In this document: piece after piece, positions 1-7,767 of the stretch
Numbering within the stretch: position 1 is the first letter of the stretch
Layout: the number at the start of each line of letters is the position of its first letter
From: Chloroflexota bacterium
GTDB taxonomy: Bacteria; Chloroflexota; UBA6077; JACCZL01
Assembly: GCA_020850535.1 (NCBI GenBank)
Contig: JADZEM010000206.1
Location: 1 to 56,363, forward strand
Direction: 5' to 3'
DNA length: 56,363 nt
Notes under the pieces: generated by a model
Told to the model about the DNA's origin: nothing
The model's database searches: none
Seen by the model: the letters and a program-made list of their open reading frames with translations, nothing else
Program-made: the position numbers and the translations under genes

Positions 1-320
1 CAGCGACGGCGTGACTGTAGGCGGGGACTTCAGTCCCCGACCGCCCGTTCCATGATGCTTCGGGGACACCAATGAACATGCCATCGCCCTGATGCTGCTA
101 CCAGTGCAATCGCATGTTGATGTCGTCGTGCCGCCGCGTCGGGGCTTGAAAGCCCCGTCTACGTTCCTGCAGTCGCTGCGCGACGCTCCAGTCGCACCAG
201 TGCCGGCCGTTCCCGACGGCCGTCGCGCAGCGACGGCGTGACGGTAGGCGGGGGTTTCAACCCCCGACCGCCCGTTCCATGATGCTTCGGGGACACCAAT
301 GAACATGCAATCGCCCTGGC
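1..320. repeat. Hairpin-rich interspersed repeat, about 1.4 tandem copies
   Basis: Bases 1-93 are repeated almost exactly at 228-320, a direct repeat with a 227-nt period. Each copy carries a short palindrome (CGGGGAC/GTCCCCG around 22-39; CGGGGG/CCCCCG in the second copy) and ends in a segment reading GGGGACACCAATGAACATGC. A further palindrome, GGGGCTT/AAGCCCC, lies at 141-156. An inverted copy of 148-320 occupies 56183-56363, and a short degenerate piece of the same 3' end occurs near 12655-12690. No gene is seen in 1-445. The open frame that begins at 299 starts inside the repeat and is not taken as coding. Confidence 0.85.
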
Positions 321-445
321 GTATCGCCGCTCAGATCAGCCCGGTCGAGCGGTCAGCGTCGGCGGTCTTCTCTCAGATTGACGACCCACCGGCCTCGGCG
401 TGCGATCATGGCGCAGGCAAGGCTTGCGCGGGGAGGAGGCCAACG

Positions 446-1060
446 ATGAGGCAGCACGGACGGGCCGCGCCGGCGAGTGCGGCAACGCTGGTTCGGCAGG
501 AGACGGAGGCCGCCCACGCCTTCGAGCGCCGCATCCTGGCGCGCGTGCGCGAGAAGCGGCTCGCACGCGACGCTTCGCGCCAGCAGCAGCGCGAAGACTC
601 ACTGACGCTCGGTCAGCGCATCGCCGACTGGGTGGCCGAGACCATGGGCAGCTGGGGCTTCATCATCGTCCAGAGCGGTTTTCTGATCGTCTGGATCGCG
701 CTGAACGTCGCTGGCTGGTTCAACGCCTGGGATCCGTACCCGTTCATCCTGCTCAACCTGATGCTGAGCTTCCAGGCAGCCTACTCCGCGCCGTTCATCA
801 TGATGAGCCAGAACCGGCAGGAGGCGCGCGACCGCGAGCGTGCCGAGCTGGACCTGCTGACGGACCTCAAGGCCGAGACGCTCATCGAAGAGCTGCACGG
901 CAACCTGGAAGACCTCCGCCTGCGACGCTGGGCCGAGCTGTTGGAGATCCAGCAGCGGCAGATCGAACTGCTCAGCGACCTTCTGGAGAAGGCGACCGGC
1001 GGGCGATCCCCGGCGACGACAGGCGACGCCACCGGGGAGCCGAAGTCTCCTGGGGCCTAG
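446..1060 (+). CDS. DUF1003 family membrane protein
   Basis: A 204-residue protein of the DUF1003 (COG4420) type, function unknown. After a charged N-terminal helix there are two membrane segments, about residues 70-93 and 99-121. They are joined by the family's W-DPYPFILLNLxLS block and followed by the typical AP-IMMSQNRQ-RDR stretch. The C-terminal third is Leu/Arg/Glu rich and probably a coiled coil. The ATG at 446 is preferred because GGGAGGAGG lies just upstream (431-439). The frame stays open to an ATG at 299, but that extension lies partly in the terminal repeat and has no family resemblance. Its stop overlaps the stop of the convergent MDR gene. Confidence 0.85.
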   Translation: MRQHGRAAPASAATLVRQETEAAHAFERRILARVREKRLARDASRQQQREDSLTLGQRIADWVAETMGSWGFIIVQSGFLIVWIALNVAGWFNAWDPYPFILLNLMLSFQAAYSAPFIMMSQNRQEARDRERAELDLLTDLKAETLIEELHGNLEDLRLRRWAELLEIQQRQIELLSDLLEKATGGRSPATTGDATGEPKSPGA

Positions 1061-2022
1061 ACCGTCAGCACCACCTTGCCGCGCGCCCGCCGGTCGGCCA
1101 TCTCGTTCAGCGCCGCCGTGCCCTGGTCGAAGCGGAACGCCGCGCCGACCACGGGGACGATCGCGCCGCTGGCGATCAGCTCGCGCACCCGCCCCATGAC
1201 GATGGCGCGGCCGTTCTGCACCTGCTTGACGTAGCCGCTCAGGTACGACCCGACCACGTCCACGTTCTTCAGGAGCAGGCGATTGGCGGGGATCTGCGGG
1301 ACGCTGCCGCCCGTAAACCCGATCACCACCCAGCGCCCGCCGTAGGCCAGCGCGCGGATCGTGTCGAGCATACGATCCCCGCCGACCGGGTCGAACACGA
1401 TGTCCACGCCTCGGCCGTTGGTCAGCTCCAGCGCGGCGTCCTTCCACTCGCCGTCCGACCGGACGACGTGATCTGCCCCGGCCTCGCGGGCGGCGGCGGC
1501 CTTCTCCTCGCTCGACACCACGCCGATGACCGTCGCGCCGTTCGCCTTGGCGATCTGGATGACGGCCGTGCCGGTGCCGCCCGCCGCGCCGTGTACCAGT
1601 ACGACCTCGCCAGCCTTGACCCGCCCGCGAATCTCCATAGCCACGATGGCCGTCTGGTAGTTGAAGAGCGCGCCCGCGCCCTGCTCGTAGGAGAGGGCGT
1701 CTGGCAGCTTCGTCAGCAAGGCTGCGTTGGCGTAGAGCCGCTCGGCAGCAGCGCCGGTCCCGCCGGTCATGCCGGCCACCCGGTCGCCGGCTGCGTACTC
1801 GGAGCCGGCCGGTGCGGAGACGACCTCGCCGGCGAACTCCTGCCCGATCACGTAGGGTGGCGTGGCCTTGTCCTGATACTGCCCGCGCGTCCGCAACAGG
1901 TCTGGGAAGCACAGCCCGACGGCCTTCACCGCGACCAGGATGCCGTCGCCCTCCGGCTCGGGCCGCTCGCCCAGCCGCACGCCCTCGGGGCCGGTCAGGT
2001 CGGTGACCTCGACAACCCGCAT
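1057..2022 (-). CDS. NADPH:quinone oxidoreductase-like MDR family enzyme
   Basis: A 321-residue zinc-independent medium-chain dehydrogenase/reductase. The N-terminal GroES-like domain contains the VGLCFPDLLRTRGQYQ segment typical of quinone oxidoreductase relatives and lacks the structural zinc Cys cluster. The Rossmann domain has VLVHGAAGGTGTAVIQIAK (about 135-153) for NADP(H). It probably reduces a quinone, enone or enoyl thioester; the substrate cannot be read from sequence. The ATG at 2022 has a strong AGGAGG upstream and begins at the conserved domain; the longer frame to 2109 adds unrelated residues. Its 3' end overlaps the DUF1003 gene by 4 nt (tail to tail), so the two are separate transcription units. 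Confidence 0.88.
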   Translation of the reverse strand: MRVVEVTDLTGPEGVRLGERPEPEGDGILVAVKAVGLCFPDLLRTRGQYQDKATPPYVIGQEFAGEVVSAPAGSEYAAGDRVAGMTGGTGAAAERLYANAALLTKLPDALSYEQGAGALFNYQTAIVAMEIRGRVKAGEVVLVHGAAGGTGTAVIQIAKANGATVIGVVSSEEKAAAAREAGADHVVRSDGEWKDAALELTNGRGVDIVFDPVGGDRMLDTIRALAYGGRWVVIGFTGGSVPQIPANRLLLKNVDVVGSYLSGYVKQVQNGRAIVMGRVRELIASGAIVPVVGAAFRFDQGTAALNEMADRRARGKVVLTV

Positions 2023-2161
2023 GGTCGTCCTCCTTCTGCACTGCGCTCGGGGGGCCGCCACTGACGATCCCGAGCCGTATGGTCCAGCGGGAGGATACCC
2101 CGTCCGCAACTCCTCACGGTGCGTAAGGGACCACGCCCGGCTGCCCTCCCGCCCGTCGCAG

Positions 2162-3406
2162 TCAGTGGGCCAGGCCGTAGTGCGCGTCCAGGTCGCGCTG
2201 GTAGGCGTCTACGGTCCCGTCGAGCACGTCGCCAAGTGTCACGGGCCGACCTGCCAGCGACGATTCGACGATGGCGAAGCTGGCGGCAAGGTCGCGCAGG
2301 CACTCGTCGCCGCTGGTCTCAGCAGGGCGGTTCTCGCGGATCGCAGCCAGCCAGTCGCCGATCAGCAGGCCGAACGGGTCCGACTGGCCCCGTGGAAAGA
2401 CGCGCGCGGCGTCGGCTGCGCCGTGCCGCTCCCAGTGAGCGTCGAGCGTCGTCGGCTCCTGGCCGTCCAGTGTCAGCCGGTCGCCGTTCAGCGATCCGCG
2501 TGAGCCGAACACGGCCGGACCGGCCGGAATCAACGGCTCGCCGTGTCCCGCGAAGGAGTGCGACAGCTGGCCGATGGCCCCGCTCGCAAAGGTCGTCAGG
2601 GCCATGAACGCGTCGTCGGCGTCGGCCTCGGCCGTGTCGAGGATCTCGCCGCCAGCGTCGCGGAGGTAGCGGACCGGCTCCAGAATGCGTGCCAGTGCGG
2701 AGACCGTCTCGACCTCGCCGCAGAGCGCGCGCACGCGGTGGAAGACGTGTGGTCCGATGTCGAGCGACACGCCGCCCGCTCCGATCAGCCGCCGGTGTCG
2801 CCAGGAGGCGTTTCCGACCCACCGGTCAGGCGACCAGAGCCGTGTGCCGATGGACGGCCAGGAGAGCAGCTGCGGCGTCCCGAGGTCGCCCCGCCCCACA
2901 ACCCAGGCCCCGAGCCGGGCCTGCCGGATGTAGCGGGCGTGCTCGGCCACGGCCAGTTGCCGGTTGGCGCGGTGGGCCGCCTGCACCATCATCCGTCCGG
3001 CCCGCATCGTGATCGCCAGGGGTTTCTCGACCAGCGCGTGCAGGCCGGCCTCCAGGCAGGCGACCACCTGTGAATGGTGCAGGCTGACCTCTGAGGTGAT
3101 ATCGACGGCGTCCACCAGGCCGGAGTCGAACATCGCCTGGACCTCCGAGAACAGGCGCGGCTGGATGTCGGTCTGGAAGTCGGACACGACGATGGGCTGC
3201 GTGTCCACGGCGTCCCCGTAGCGCCAGGGCGCGCGCGGTCGGTCCGGGTCAGCCGAGACCAGCAGCCGGGCGCGGTCCGGATCGCGCGAACAGATGGCGG
3301 TGATGCGGAAGTCGTCCACGCCGGCCGCGCGTAGCTCGGCGTACCCGAACAGGTGGGCCGGAACGATCCGACCTGCACCGATCAGCCCGATTCTCAGCGA
3401 CACCAT
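2162..3406 (-). CDS. Gfo/Idh/MocA family oxidoreductase
   Basis: A 414-residue NAD(P)-dependent sugar or cyclitol dehydrogenase-like protein. The N-terminal Rossmann fold opens with RIGLIGAGRIVPAHL. The EKPLAI motif that closes the nucleotide-binding domain is present, as is the GGVSLDIGPHVFHRV segment with the Asp-x-Gly-x-His catalytic region. Length is usual for the family. ATG 3406 is chosen because AGGGAG sits upstream and the Rossmann strand begins at residue 4; the frame continues upstream to 3970 only as antisense of the neighbouring RraA-like gene. It is divergent from that gene with about 170 nt between them. Substrate unknown. Confidence 0.9.
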   Translation of the reverse strand: MVSLRIGLIGAGRIVPAHLFGYAELRAAGVDDFRITAICSRDPDRARLLVSADPDRPRAPWRYGDAVDTQPIVVSDFQTDIQPRLFSEVQAMFDSGLVDAVDITSEVSLHHSQVVACLEAGLHALVEKPLAITMRAGRMMVQAAHRANRQLAVAEHARYIRQARLGAWVVGRGDLGTPQLLSWPSIGTRLWSPDRWVGNASWRHRRLIGAGGVSLDIGPHVFHRVRALCGEVETVSALARILEPVRYLRDAGGEILDTAEADADDAFMALTTFASGAIGQLSHSFAGHGEPLIPAGPAVFGSRGSLNGDRLTLDGQEPTTLDAHWERHGAADAARVFPRGQSDPFGLLIGDWLAAIRENRPAETSGDECLRDLAASFAIVESSLAGRPVTLGDVLDGTVDAYQRDLDAHYGLAH

Positions 3407-3577
3407 CGTCTCCCTGGGCAAGCATGGCCGCCGCCCCGCGGCCGCCACCGAGATGGTACTCCGTGAGCGCCAGATCGCCTCGCCTGTTTGCGGCCCTGCC
3501 GACCACACTCCTACCATCGTCCACGAGAAGGGGTGTGGGTGTCTCGGAATCACCACTCCAGAACGGATGTATCGACC

Positions 3578-4237
3578 ATGAGCGCAGCCTCTGACGAGTT
3601 GATTGAGCGATATCGCACGCTCCCGCCGGCAACTATCGGTCACTTCACGGGCACCGAGATCCTGGACTCCGGGATCAAGCCGCTGTTCACGCCGCTCGCC
3701 GTCGTGGGGCGTGCGCGGACGGTCCGCATGCCGCGCGGCGACGCTTCGATGTCCCGCCCGGCGATTCAGTCGATCCAGCCGGGTGACGTGCTCATCATCG
3801 ACCAGGATGGCGACGATCAGGTGTCCTGCTGGGGGGAGATGACCTCGCTGGCGGCCAAGATGAAGGGCTGCGTCGGCGTGATCATCGAGGGCTCGGCCAC
3901 GGACTGGGCAGAGATCCGTGCCCAGCAGATGCCGACCTGGGCGCGGGCGGTGGTGGCGCGCATCGGCCACCGTCTGGATCGACCCGAGGGCGCGCTGCAG
4001 GTGCCAGTCAGCGTCGGCGGCGTGATCTGCAACCCTGGCGACCTGGTGGTGGCCGACGACAACGGCATCATCATCATGTCGGCTGAGCGGGCCGAGGAGC
4101 TGTATCAGATCTCCCGCGACTCGGAGGATCGCGCGCCGGGCGTCCGTCGCTGGCTGGAGGCCGGCGGCGATCTCGCGGAGCTGGCCGGCCTGAAAATCGA
4201 TCAGATCGAGAAGCTGCTCGAAGAGCGCGGCTGGTAG
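3578..4237 (+). CDS. RraA-like / HMG-aldolase fold protein
   Basis: A 219-residue member of the RraA family (COG0684), which includes RraA proper (RNase E inhibitor) and 4-hydroxy-4-methyl-2-oxoglutarate-type class II aldolases. The swivelling beta-alpha core is recognisable, with GEMTSLAAKMKGCVGVIIEG and the late NPGDLVVADDNGIIIM block. The normal DGxxRD active-site segment reads EGSATD at residues 104-109, so the substrate-binding Arg is replaced by Thr; aldolase activity is therefore doubtful. ATG 3578 is the first start at the family N-terminus. It is divergent from the Gfo/Idh/MocA gene and followed by a strong hairpin at 4282-4316. Confidence 0.85.
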   Translation: MSAASDELIERYRTLPPATIGHFTGTEILDSGIKPLFTPLAVVGRARTVRMPRGDASMSRPAIQSIQPGDVLIIDQDGDDQVSCWGEMTSLAAKMKGCVGVIIEGSATDWAEIRAQQMPTWARAVVARIGHRLDRPEGALQVPVSVGGVICNPGDLVVADDNGIIIMSAERAEELYQISRDSEDRAPGVRRWLEAGGDLAELAGLKIDQIEKLLEERGW

Positions 4238-4281
4238 GCAGCCAGCCCGCGCGGCGCGAGCAGACCGCCGCGCCGAACCAC

Positions 4282-4316
4282 GCGCCCCCGCGCCTGATCG
4301 TCAGGCGCGGGGGCGC
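4282..4316 (+). terminator. Strong hairpin after the RraA-like gene
   Basis: A 16-bp perfect GC stem (GCGCCCCCGCGCCTGA against TCAGGCGCGGGGGCGC) with a 3-nt loop, 45 nt after the stop, followed by TTCCGTGT rather than a clean T-run. It is the best terminator candidate in the left part of the window. Confidence 0.65.
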
Positions 4317-4455
4317 TTCCGTGTCCAGGCTGGCCGCCGACCCAGACACCATCTCCTGAAATTGCCCGGCACGTCTGCGGCGAAATCTTCGTTCTTTCGA
4401 TGTGGTCGGGCCGTGGAGGGCTCGCCAGCGTCGCGCGGAGCGAAGGAGTGGGTGG

Positions 4456-5349
4456 ATGGATCGACACGCGCTGTATCTCGGGCGTGAGTGGAACGTTGAC
4501 CACGATCGGCGGGCGAAGGTCAGCAACGCCGAGCTGCGCTACGCCGTCCTCGGCGAAGGCGAGCCGATCCTCTGCATCCATGGGACGAGTATTGCCGACA
4601 GTCTGATCACCCCGTTGAAGTTCTACCCGCCGCTCTTCGAAGAGTATCAGCTGATCTCCTACTACCGGGCCGGCTACAACGGCAGCACCCTGGAGAAGCC
4701 GACGCTCAGCATCGAAGAGGGTGCCGAGCACGCGAAGCAGCTGCTCGATCACCTGGGCATCGAGAAGGCCCACATCCTGGCGTTTTCGTTCGGCGGCGTC
4801 CTGGGCTTCCAGTTCATGCTCTCCTATCCCGAGCGCGCACACACCGCGACGCTGCTGGAGCCGTACCTGCCTCGCGAGGCCGAGGACGCCGTCAAGGCGA
4901 ACATCGACGCCTACATGAGCGCGATGGAGCTGTATCAACAGGGCGACAAGCTCGGGGCCGGCCTTCGTTACATGGAGGCTGTCTGCGGCCCGCGCTTCCT
5001 GAGCGCCGTCGAGATGACCGGGCCGCTGAACGTCTGGGATCGCGTGGCCGAGAGCATCGAGACGACCTTCGAGGTGGACTTCCCCGCGGTCTCCCAGTGG
5101 GGCTTCCGGATGTCGAAGGCCGACGAGCAGGTCAAGCAGAAGCCAACCATGCCGGTGCTGGCCGTGATGGGCCTCGACAGCGAAGCGGCCATGCCGGGCT
5201 TCCGCGAGACGCAGCGCTTCCTGATGAACTGGCTGCCACACGCCCATCGCGCCGGGATTCAGGGCGCCACCCACGGCATGCAGAGCATGAACCCGGTCGC
5301 CGTGGCCGAGGCCGTTCACGCCTTTGTGAAACAGCACCCGATGCGCTGA
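4456..5349 (+). CDS. Alpha/beta hydrolase
   Basis: A 297-residue alpha/beta-fold hydrolase. The oxyanion-loop HG occurs in ILCIHGTS and the nucleophile elbow is AFSFGG, a small-x-Ser-x-small variant of GxSxG. A candidate acid lies in VMGLDSEA and the catalytic His in GATHGMQ near the C-terminus. Substrate is unknown; ester, lactone or C-C hydrolase activity is possible. ATG 4456 is chosen because AAGGAG lies 7 nt upstream; the ORF to 4402 adds an Arg-rich run without a ribosome site. It opens a plus-strand run that continues with a GMC oxidoreductase 130 nt downstream, with a small hairpin between them. Confidence 0.85.
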   Translation: MDRHALYLGREWNVDHDRRAKVSNAELRYAVLGEGEPILCIHGTSIADSLITPLKFYPPLFEEYQLISYYRAGYNGSTLEKPTLSIEEGAEHAKQLLDHLGIEKAHILAFSFGGVLGFQFMLSYPERAHTATLLEPYLPREAEDAVKANIDAYMSAMELYQQGDKLGAGLRYMEAVCGPRFLSAVEMTGPLNVWDRVAESIETTFEVDFPAVSQWGFRMSKADEQVKQKPTMPVLAVMGLDSEAAMPGFRETQRFLMNWLPHAHRAGIQGATHGMQSMNPVAVAEAVHAFVKQHPMR

Positions 5350-5369
5350 CGAGCGGCATCGCATACCGC

Positions 5370-5389
5370 GTCGTGCAAGGACGCACGAC
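5370..5389 (+). other. Small hairpin between hydrolase and GMC genes
   Basis: GTCGTGC and GCACGAC form a 7-bp stem with a 6-nt loop 20 nt after the hydrolase stop. It has no T-run, so it may be an attenuator, an mRNA 3'-end stabiliser or chance. Confidence 0.3.
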
Positions 5390-5479
5390 CCCAGAAGCAT
5401 CCCGCTCAGCGACCGTTCGCGCGGGTTCGCTTCGAATGGCCAGATTGCACGCACCGCCATCAACGGAAGGAATGTGGGC

Positions 5480-7024
5480 ATGCCTGAGTATCGCGCCGAC
5501 TACGTGATTGTCGGTTCTGGAACGGCCGGTTCGATCCTGGCCGGACGCTTGAGCGAAGACCCGAGCGTCTCGGTGCTGCTGCTCGAATTTGGCGGCATGG
5601 ACAGCAACCCCGCCATCTACGAGAAGCCGCTGACCTCGATGTTCAGCCTCTGGGATCCGAAGGGTGCGGAGAACTGGGGCTACGCCACCGCGCCTCAGCC
5701 CGGCCTGGACGGTCGCGGCATCGACATCGCGCGCGGCAAGGTGCTGGGTGGATCGAGCGCCGTCAACGCGATGATCTACGTGCGGGGCAACCGGCGCGAC
5801 TTCGACAGCTGGGCGTCGCTGGGTGTTGAGGGCCTCAGCTACGACGAGGTGCTGCCCTTCTTCAAGAAGTCCGAGCAGTTCCACGGTGCGCCATCGGACT
5901 ATCACGGCACCGACGGCCCGCTCTCGATCATCGACTACCTGGCCCCGTCGTCGGTCGGGCACGCGTTCATCGAGGCTGCCGCCGAGCTGGGCGCGACGTT
6001 CAAGGGCAACGACTACAACGGCGCACACCAGGACGCCGGTGCGAGCTTCTACCAGTCAACGCGCACGCCAGACGGCGTCCGGGTGACAGCATCCTCGGCG
6101 TTTGTGACGCCGAACCTCGAACGGCCCAACTTGAAGCTGGTCACCGGCGCTCGCGCCACCCGGCTGCTGCTGGACGGCACGAAGGCGACGGGCGTCGAGA
6201 TCGCCACGGCGGACGGTGTCCAGTCGGTCAGTGCCAACCGCGAGGTCATCGTGGCGGCCGGCGCGTTCGAGTCGCCGAAGCTGTTGATGCTCTCGGGGAT
6301 CGGGCCGGCCGACCATCTGCGGAGCGTCGGCATCTCGGTCGTGCAGGATCTGCCGGGCGTTGGACAGAACCTCCAGGATCACCTGCTGCTCGGCGTGGCC
6401 TACGAGTGCACCGAGCCGCTGAACCCGCCGGAGATGCTGGCCGAGGCGGCGCTGTTCACCTACACCGGTGTCAACTCGCGAGACGCCTCGCCGGACCTGC
6501 AGTACTTCTTCGGGCCGGTCCAGTTTGTCGCGCCGGAGTACATGACGGACGGTCCGGGCTTCACCTTCGCGCCGATTGTCGCGCAGCCGCTCAGCCGGGG
6601 CAGCGTGACGCTCGCGTCAACGGACCCGACGGCCCTGGCGAAGGTCGATCCGCGGTACCTGACCCGTGAGGAGGACGTGGCCGTCTTCGAGTACGGCATC
6701 CGCTACGCCCGTGAGCTGGTCCAGACCAGCGCGTTCAGCAAGCTGCGCGGCCGGGAACTGGCGCCCGGGCCAGACGTGACCAGCAGCAACGGTCTCCGCG
6801 CGTACATCCGCAAGAGCGCCAGCACCGTCTGGCATCCGGCCTGTACCTGCCGCATGGGCAGCGGGCCGGACGCCGTGTTGGACTCCCAGTTCAAGGTCTA
6901 CGGCCTGGACGGGCTGCGCGTCGTGGATGCGTCGTCCCTGCCGAAGCTCGTGAATGGCAACCCGAACGCCGCGATCATGATGCTGGCCGAGAAGGCCGCC
7001 GACCTGATCCGCGCCACCGCGTAG
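5480..7024 (+). CDS. GMC family FAD-dependent oxidoreductase (first copy)
   Basis: A 514-residue glucose-methanol-choline oxidoreductase that oxidises an alcohol using FAD. The FAD-binding GSGTAG lies at residues 12-17, with the ribose-binding Glu at 36. Both family signatures are present: RGKVLGGSSAVNAMIYVRGN at 85-104 and GAFESPKLLMLSGIG at 261-275. The active-site His is in VWHPACTCRMG (His452), and the NGNPN segment (492-496) places an Asn in the second catalytic position, as in choline dehydrogenase-type members. ATG 5480 has GGAAGG at a normal distance; a GTG at 5474 is too close to it. The natural substrate is not evident. Confidence 0.92.
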   Translation: MPEYRADYVIVGSGTAGSILAGRLSEDPSVSVLLLEFGGMDSNPAIYEKPLTSMFSLWDPKGAENWGYATAPQPGLDGRGIDIARGKVLGGSSAVNAMIYVRGNRRDFDSWASLGVEGLSYDEVLPFFKKSEQFHGAPSDYHGTDGPLSIIDYLAPSSVGHAFIEAAAELGATFKGNDYNGAHQDAGASFYQSTRTPDGVRVTASSAFVTPNLERPNLKLVTGARATRLLLDGTKATGVEIATADGVQSVSANREVIVAAGAFESPKLLMLSGIGPADHLRSVGISVVQDLPGVGQNLQDHLLLGVAYECTEPLNPPEMLAEAALFTYTGVNSRDASPDLQYFFGPVQFVAPEYMTDGPGFTFAPIVAQPLSRGSVTLASTDPTALAKVDPRYLTREEDVAVFEYGIRYARELVQTSAFSKLRGRELAPGPDVTSSNGLRAYIRKSASTVWHPACTCRMGSGPDAVLDSQFKVYGLDGLRVVDASSLPKLVNGNPNAAIMMLAEKAADLIRATA

Positions 7025-7098
7025 TGCGCCTCTCGTCCGCCCGGCCTAGCCCGCACACGGCGGGCCGGGCGCCACGTCTCCCACTGGAAAGGTGACGC

Positions 7099-7428
7099 AT
7101 GTCCCAGGCACGTGCTCTCGACTTCATGTTGGCGCTCAACTGCAGCCCCAGCATGCTCGCCCGCTATGAAGGCCGGAACCTCTCGCAGGTGCTCTTTCAT
7201 GCCAAGAATGACGGCTACGTCTTCTCGGCTGATGACCTCGCGGATGTGGCCGGCAAGCTCGAAGCCAGCGTGATCTTGAGCAAAGATCAGGAGCAGTTCG
7301 ACGAGACCAGCCACCTGTGGCGTCGCATGTGGGGCCGCCGCCATCTCGGCTACCTCGTCGAACATGTGATCCGCCGCCATTCCGAGTCCGAGCTGCGCGA
7401 TCTGATCGGAAGGGGCGGGTGGGCCTGA
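7099..7428 (+). CDS. Small Nif11-like protein A
   Basis: A 109-residue protein. Residues 1-60 resemble the Nif11 domain known from nitrogen-fixation loci and from Nif11-type RiPP leader peptides: an N-terminal helix (ALDFMLAL), a central V-x(3)-A-x(2)-GYxFSxDDL block, then an acidic helix. The C-terminal part has FD-x(4)-LWRRMWG-x(5)-YLV and is shared with the next gene, so the two are paralogues. There is no GG-type leader cleavage site and no Cys/Ser/Thr-rich core, so a processed peptide is not indicated. The start has GGAAAGGTG upstream. The stop TGA overlaps the next ATG (TGATG), implying coupled translation. Function unknown. Confidence 0.75.
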   Translation: MSQARALDFMLALNCSPSMLARYEGRNLSQVLFHAKNDGYVFSADDLADVAGKLEASVILSKDQEQFDETSHLWRRMWGRRHLGYLVEHVIRRHSESELRDLIGRGGWA

Positions 7429-7739
7429 TGAGCAAGCGCAACGTCATCAGCTTCATGCGCGGACCGGCCTCCGAGAAGGATTTGCTCAACAGCCTCAAGA
7501 CCATGAACAAGGACGAGGTGATGTCGGTGGCCAGCGAGCTGGGCTACCCGTTCACCGACGCCGACTTTGATCCGCTGATCTGGGGCCTGGAAGTCAAGCT
7601 GGCGGCCCGGCGCGGCGAGCCGTTCGACCAGCGCTTCCCGCTCTGGCAGACGATGTGGGGCCAGTACTACTTCGAGTACCTCGTGCTCGACCTGCTCCCC
7701 GCCCTGACCAAGGACGAGATCGAAGCGGCCGTAGCGTAG
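7428..7739 (+). CDS. Small Nif11-like protein B
   Basis: A 103-residue paralogue of protein A. It aligns end to end with one gap: MS at the start, FM at 9-10, the EVMSVASELGYPFTDADF Nif11-like centre, an LE pair, then FD-x(4)-LWQTMWG-x(5)-YLV and an acidic last helix. The first base of its ATG is the last base of the preceding TGA, so the proteins are likely made in similar amounts and may act together as a heteromer. It is followed 28 nt later by a hydrolase gene with its own AGGAGG. A binding or chaperone role for an enzyme of this cluster is only a guess. Confidence 0.75.
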   Translation: MSKRNVISFMRGPASEKDLLNSLKTMNKDEVMSVASELGYPFTDADFDPLIWGLEVKLAARRGEPFDQRFPLWQTMWGQYYFEYLVLDLLPALTKDEIEAAVA

Positions 7740-7767
7740 GTCGACCCAGCCTTGAGGAGGAGCCACG

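Noticed and set aside
299-445. In-frame extension of the DUF1003 protein to ATG 299
   Set aside because: Its start lies in the interspersed repeat, and a strong ribosome site and the family N-terminus point to 446.
400-2064. Long overlapping frames on both strands (for example 400-2064 plus, 599-2041 minus)
   Set aside because: Arg/Pro/Gly-rich products with no family pattern; typical shadows of GC-rich genes, here of the DUF1003 and MDR genes.
7039-7070. Terminator between the first GMC gene and the Nif11-like pair
   Set aside because: The GCCCGGCC/GGCCGGGC pairing needs a bulge and has no T-run; spacing of 74 nt is compatible with one operon.
7099-7739. Nif11-like pair as lanthipeptide or other RiPP precursors
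   Set aside because: No GG-type cleavage site, no short core rich in Cys/Ser/Thr, and no LanM, radical SAM, YcaO or peptidase transporter nearby.
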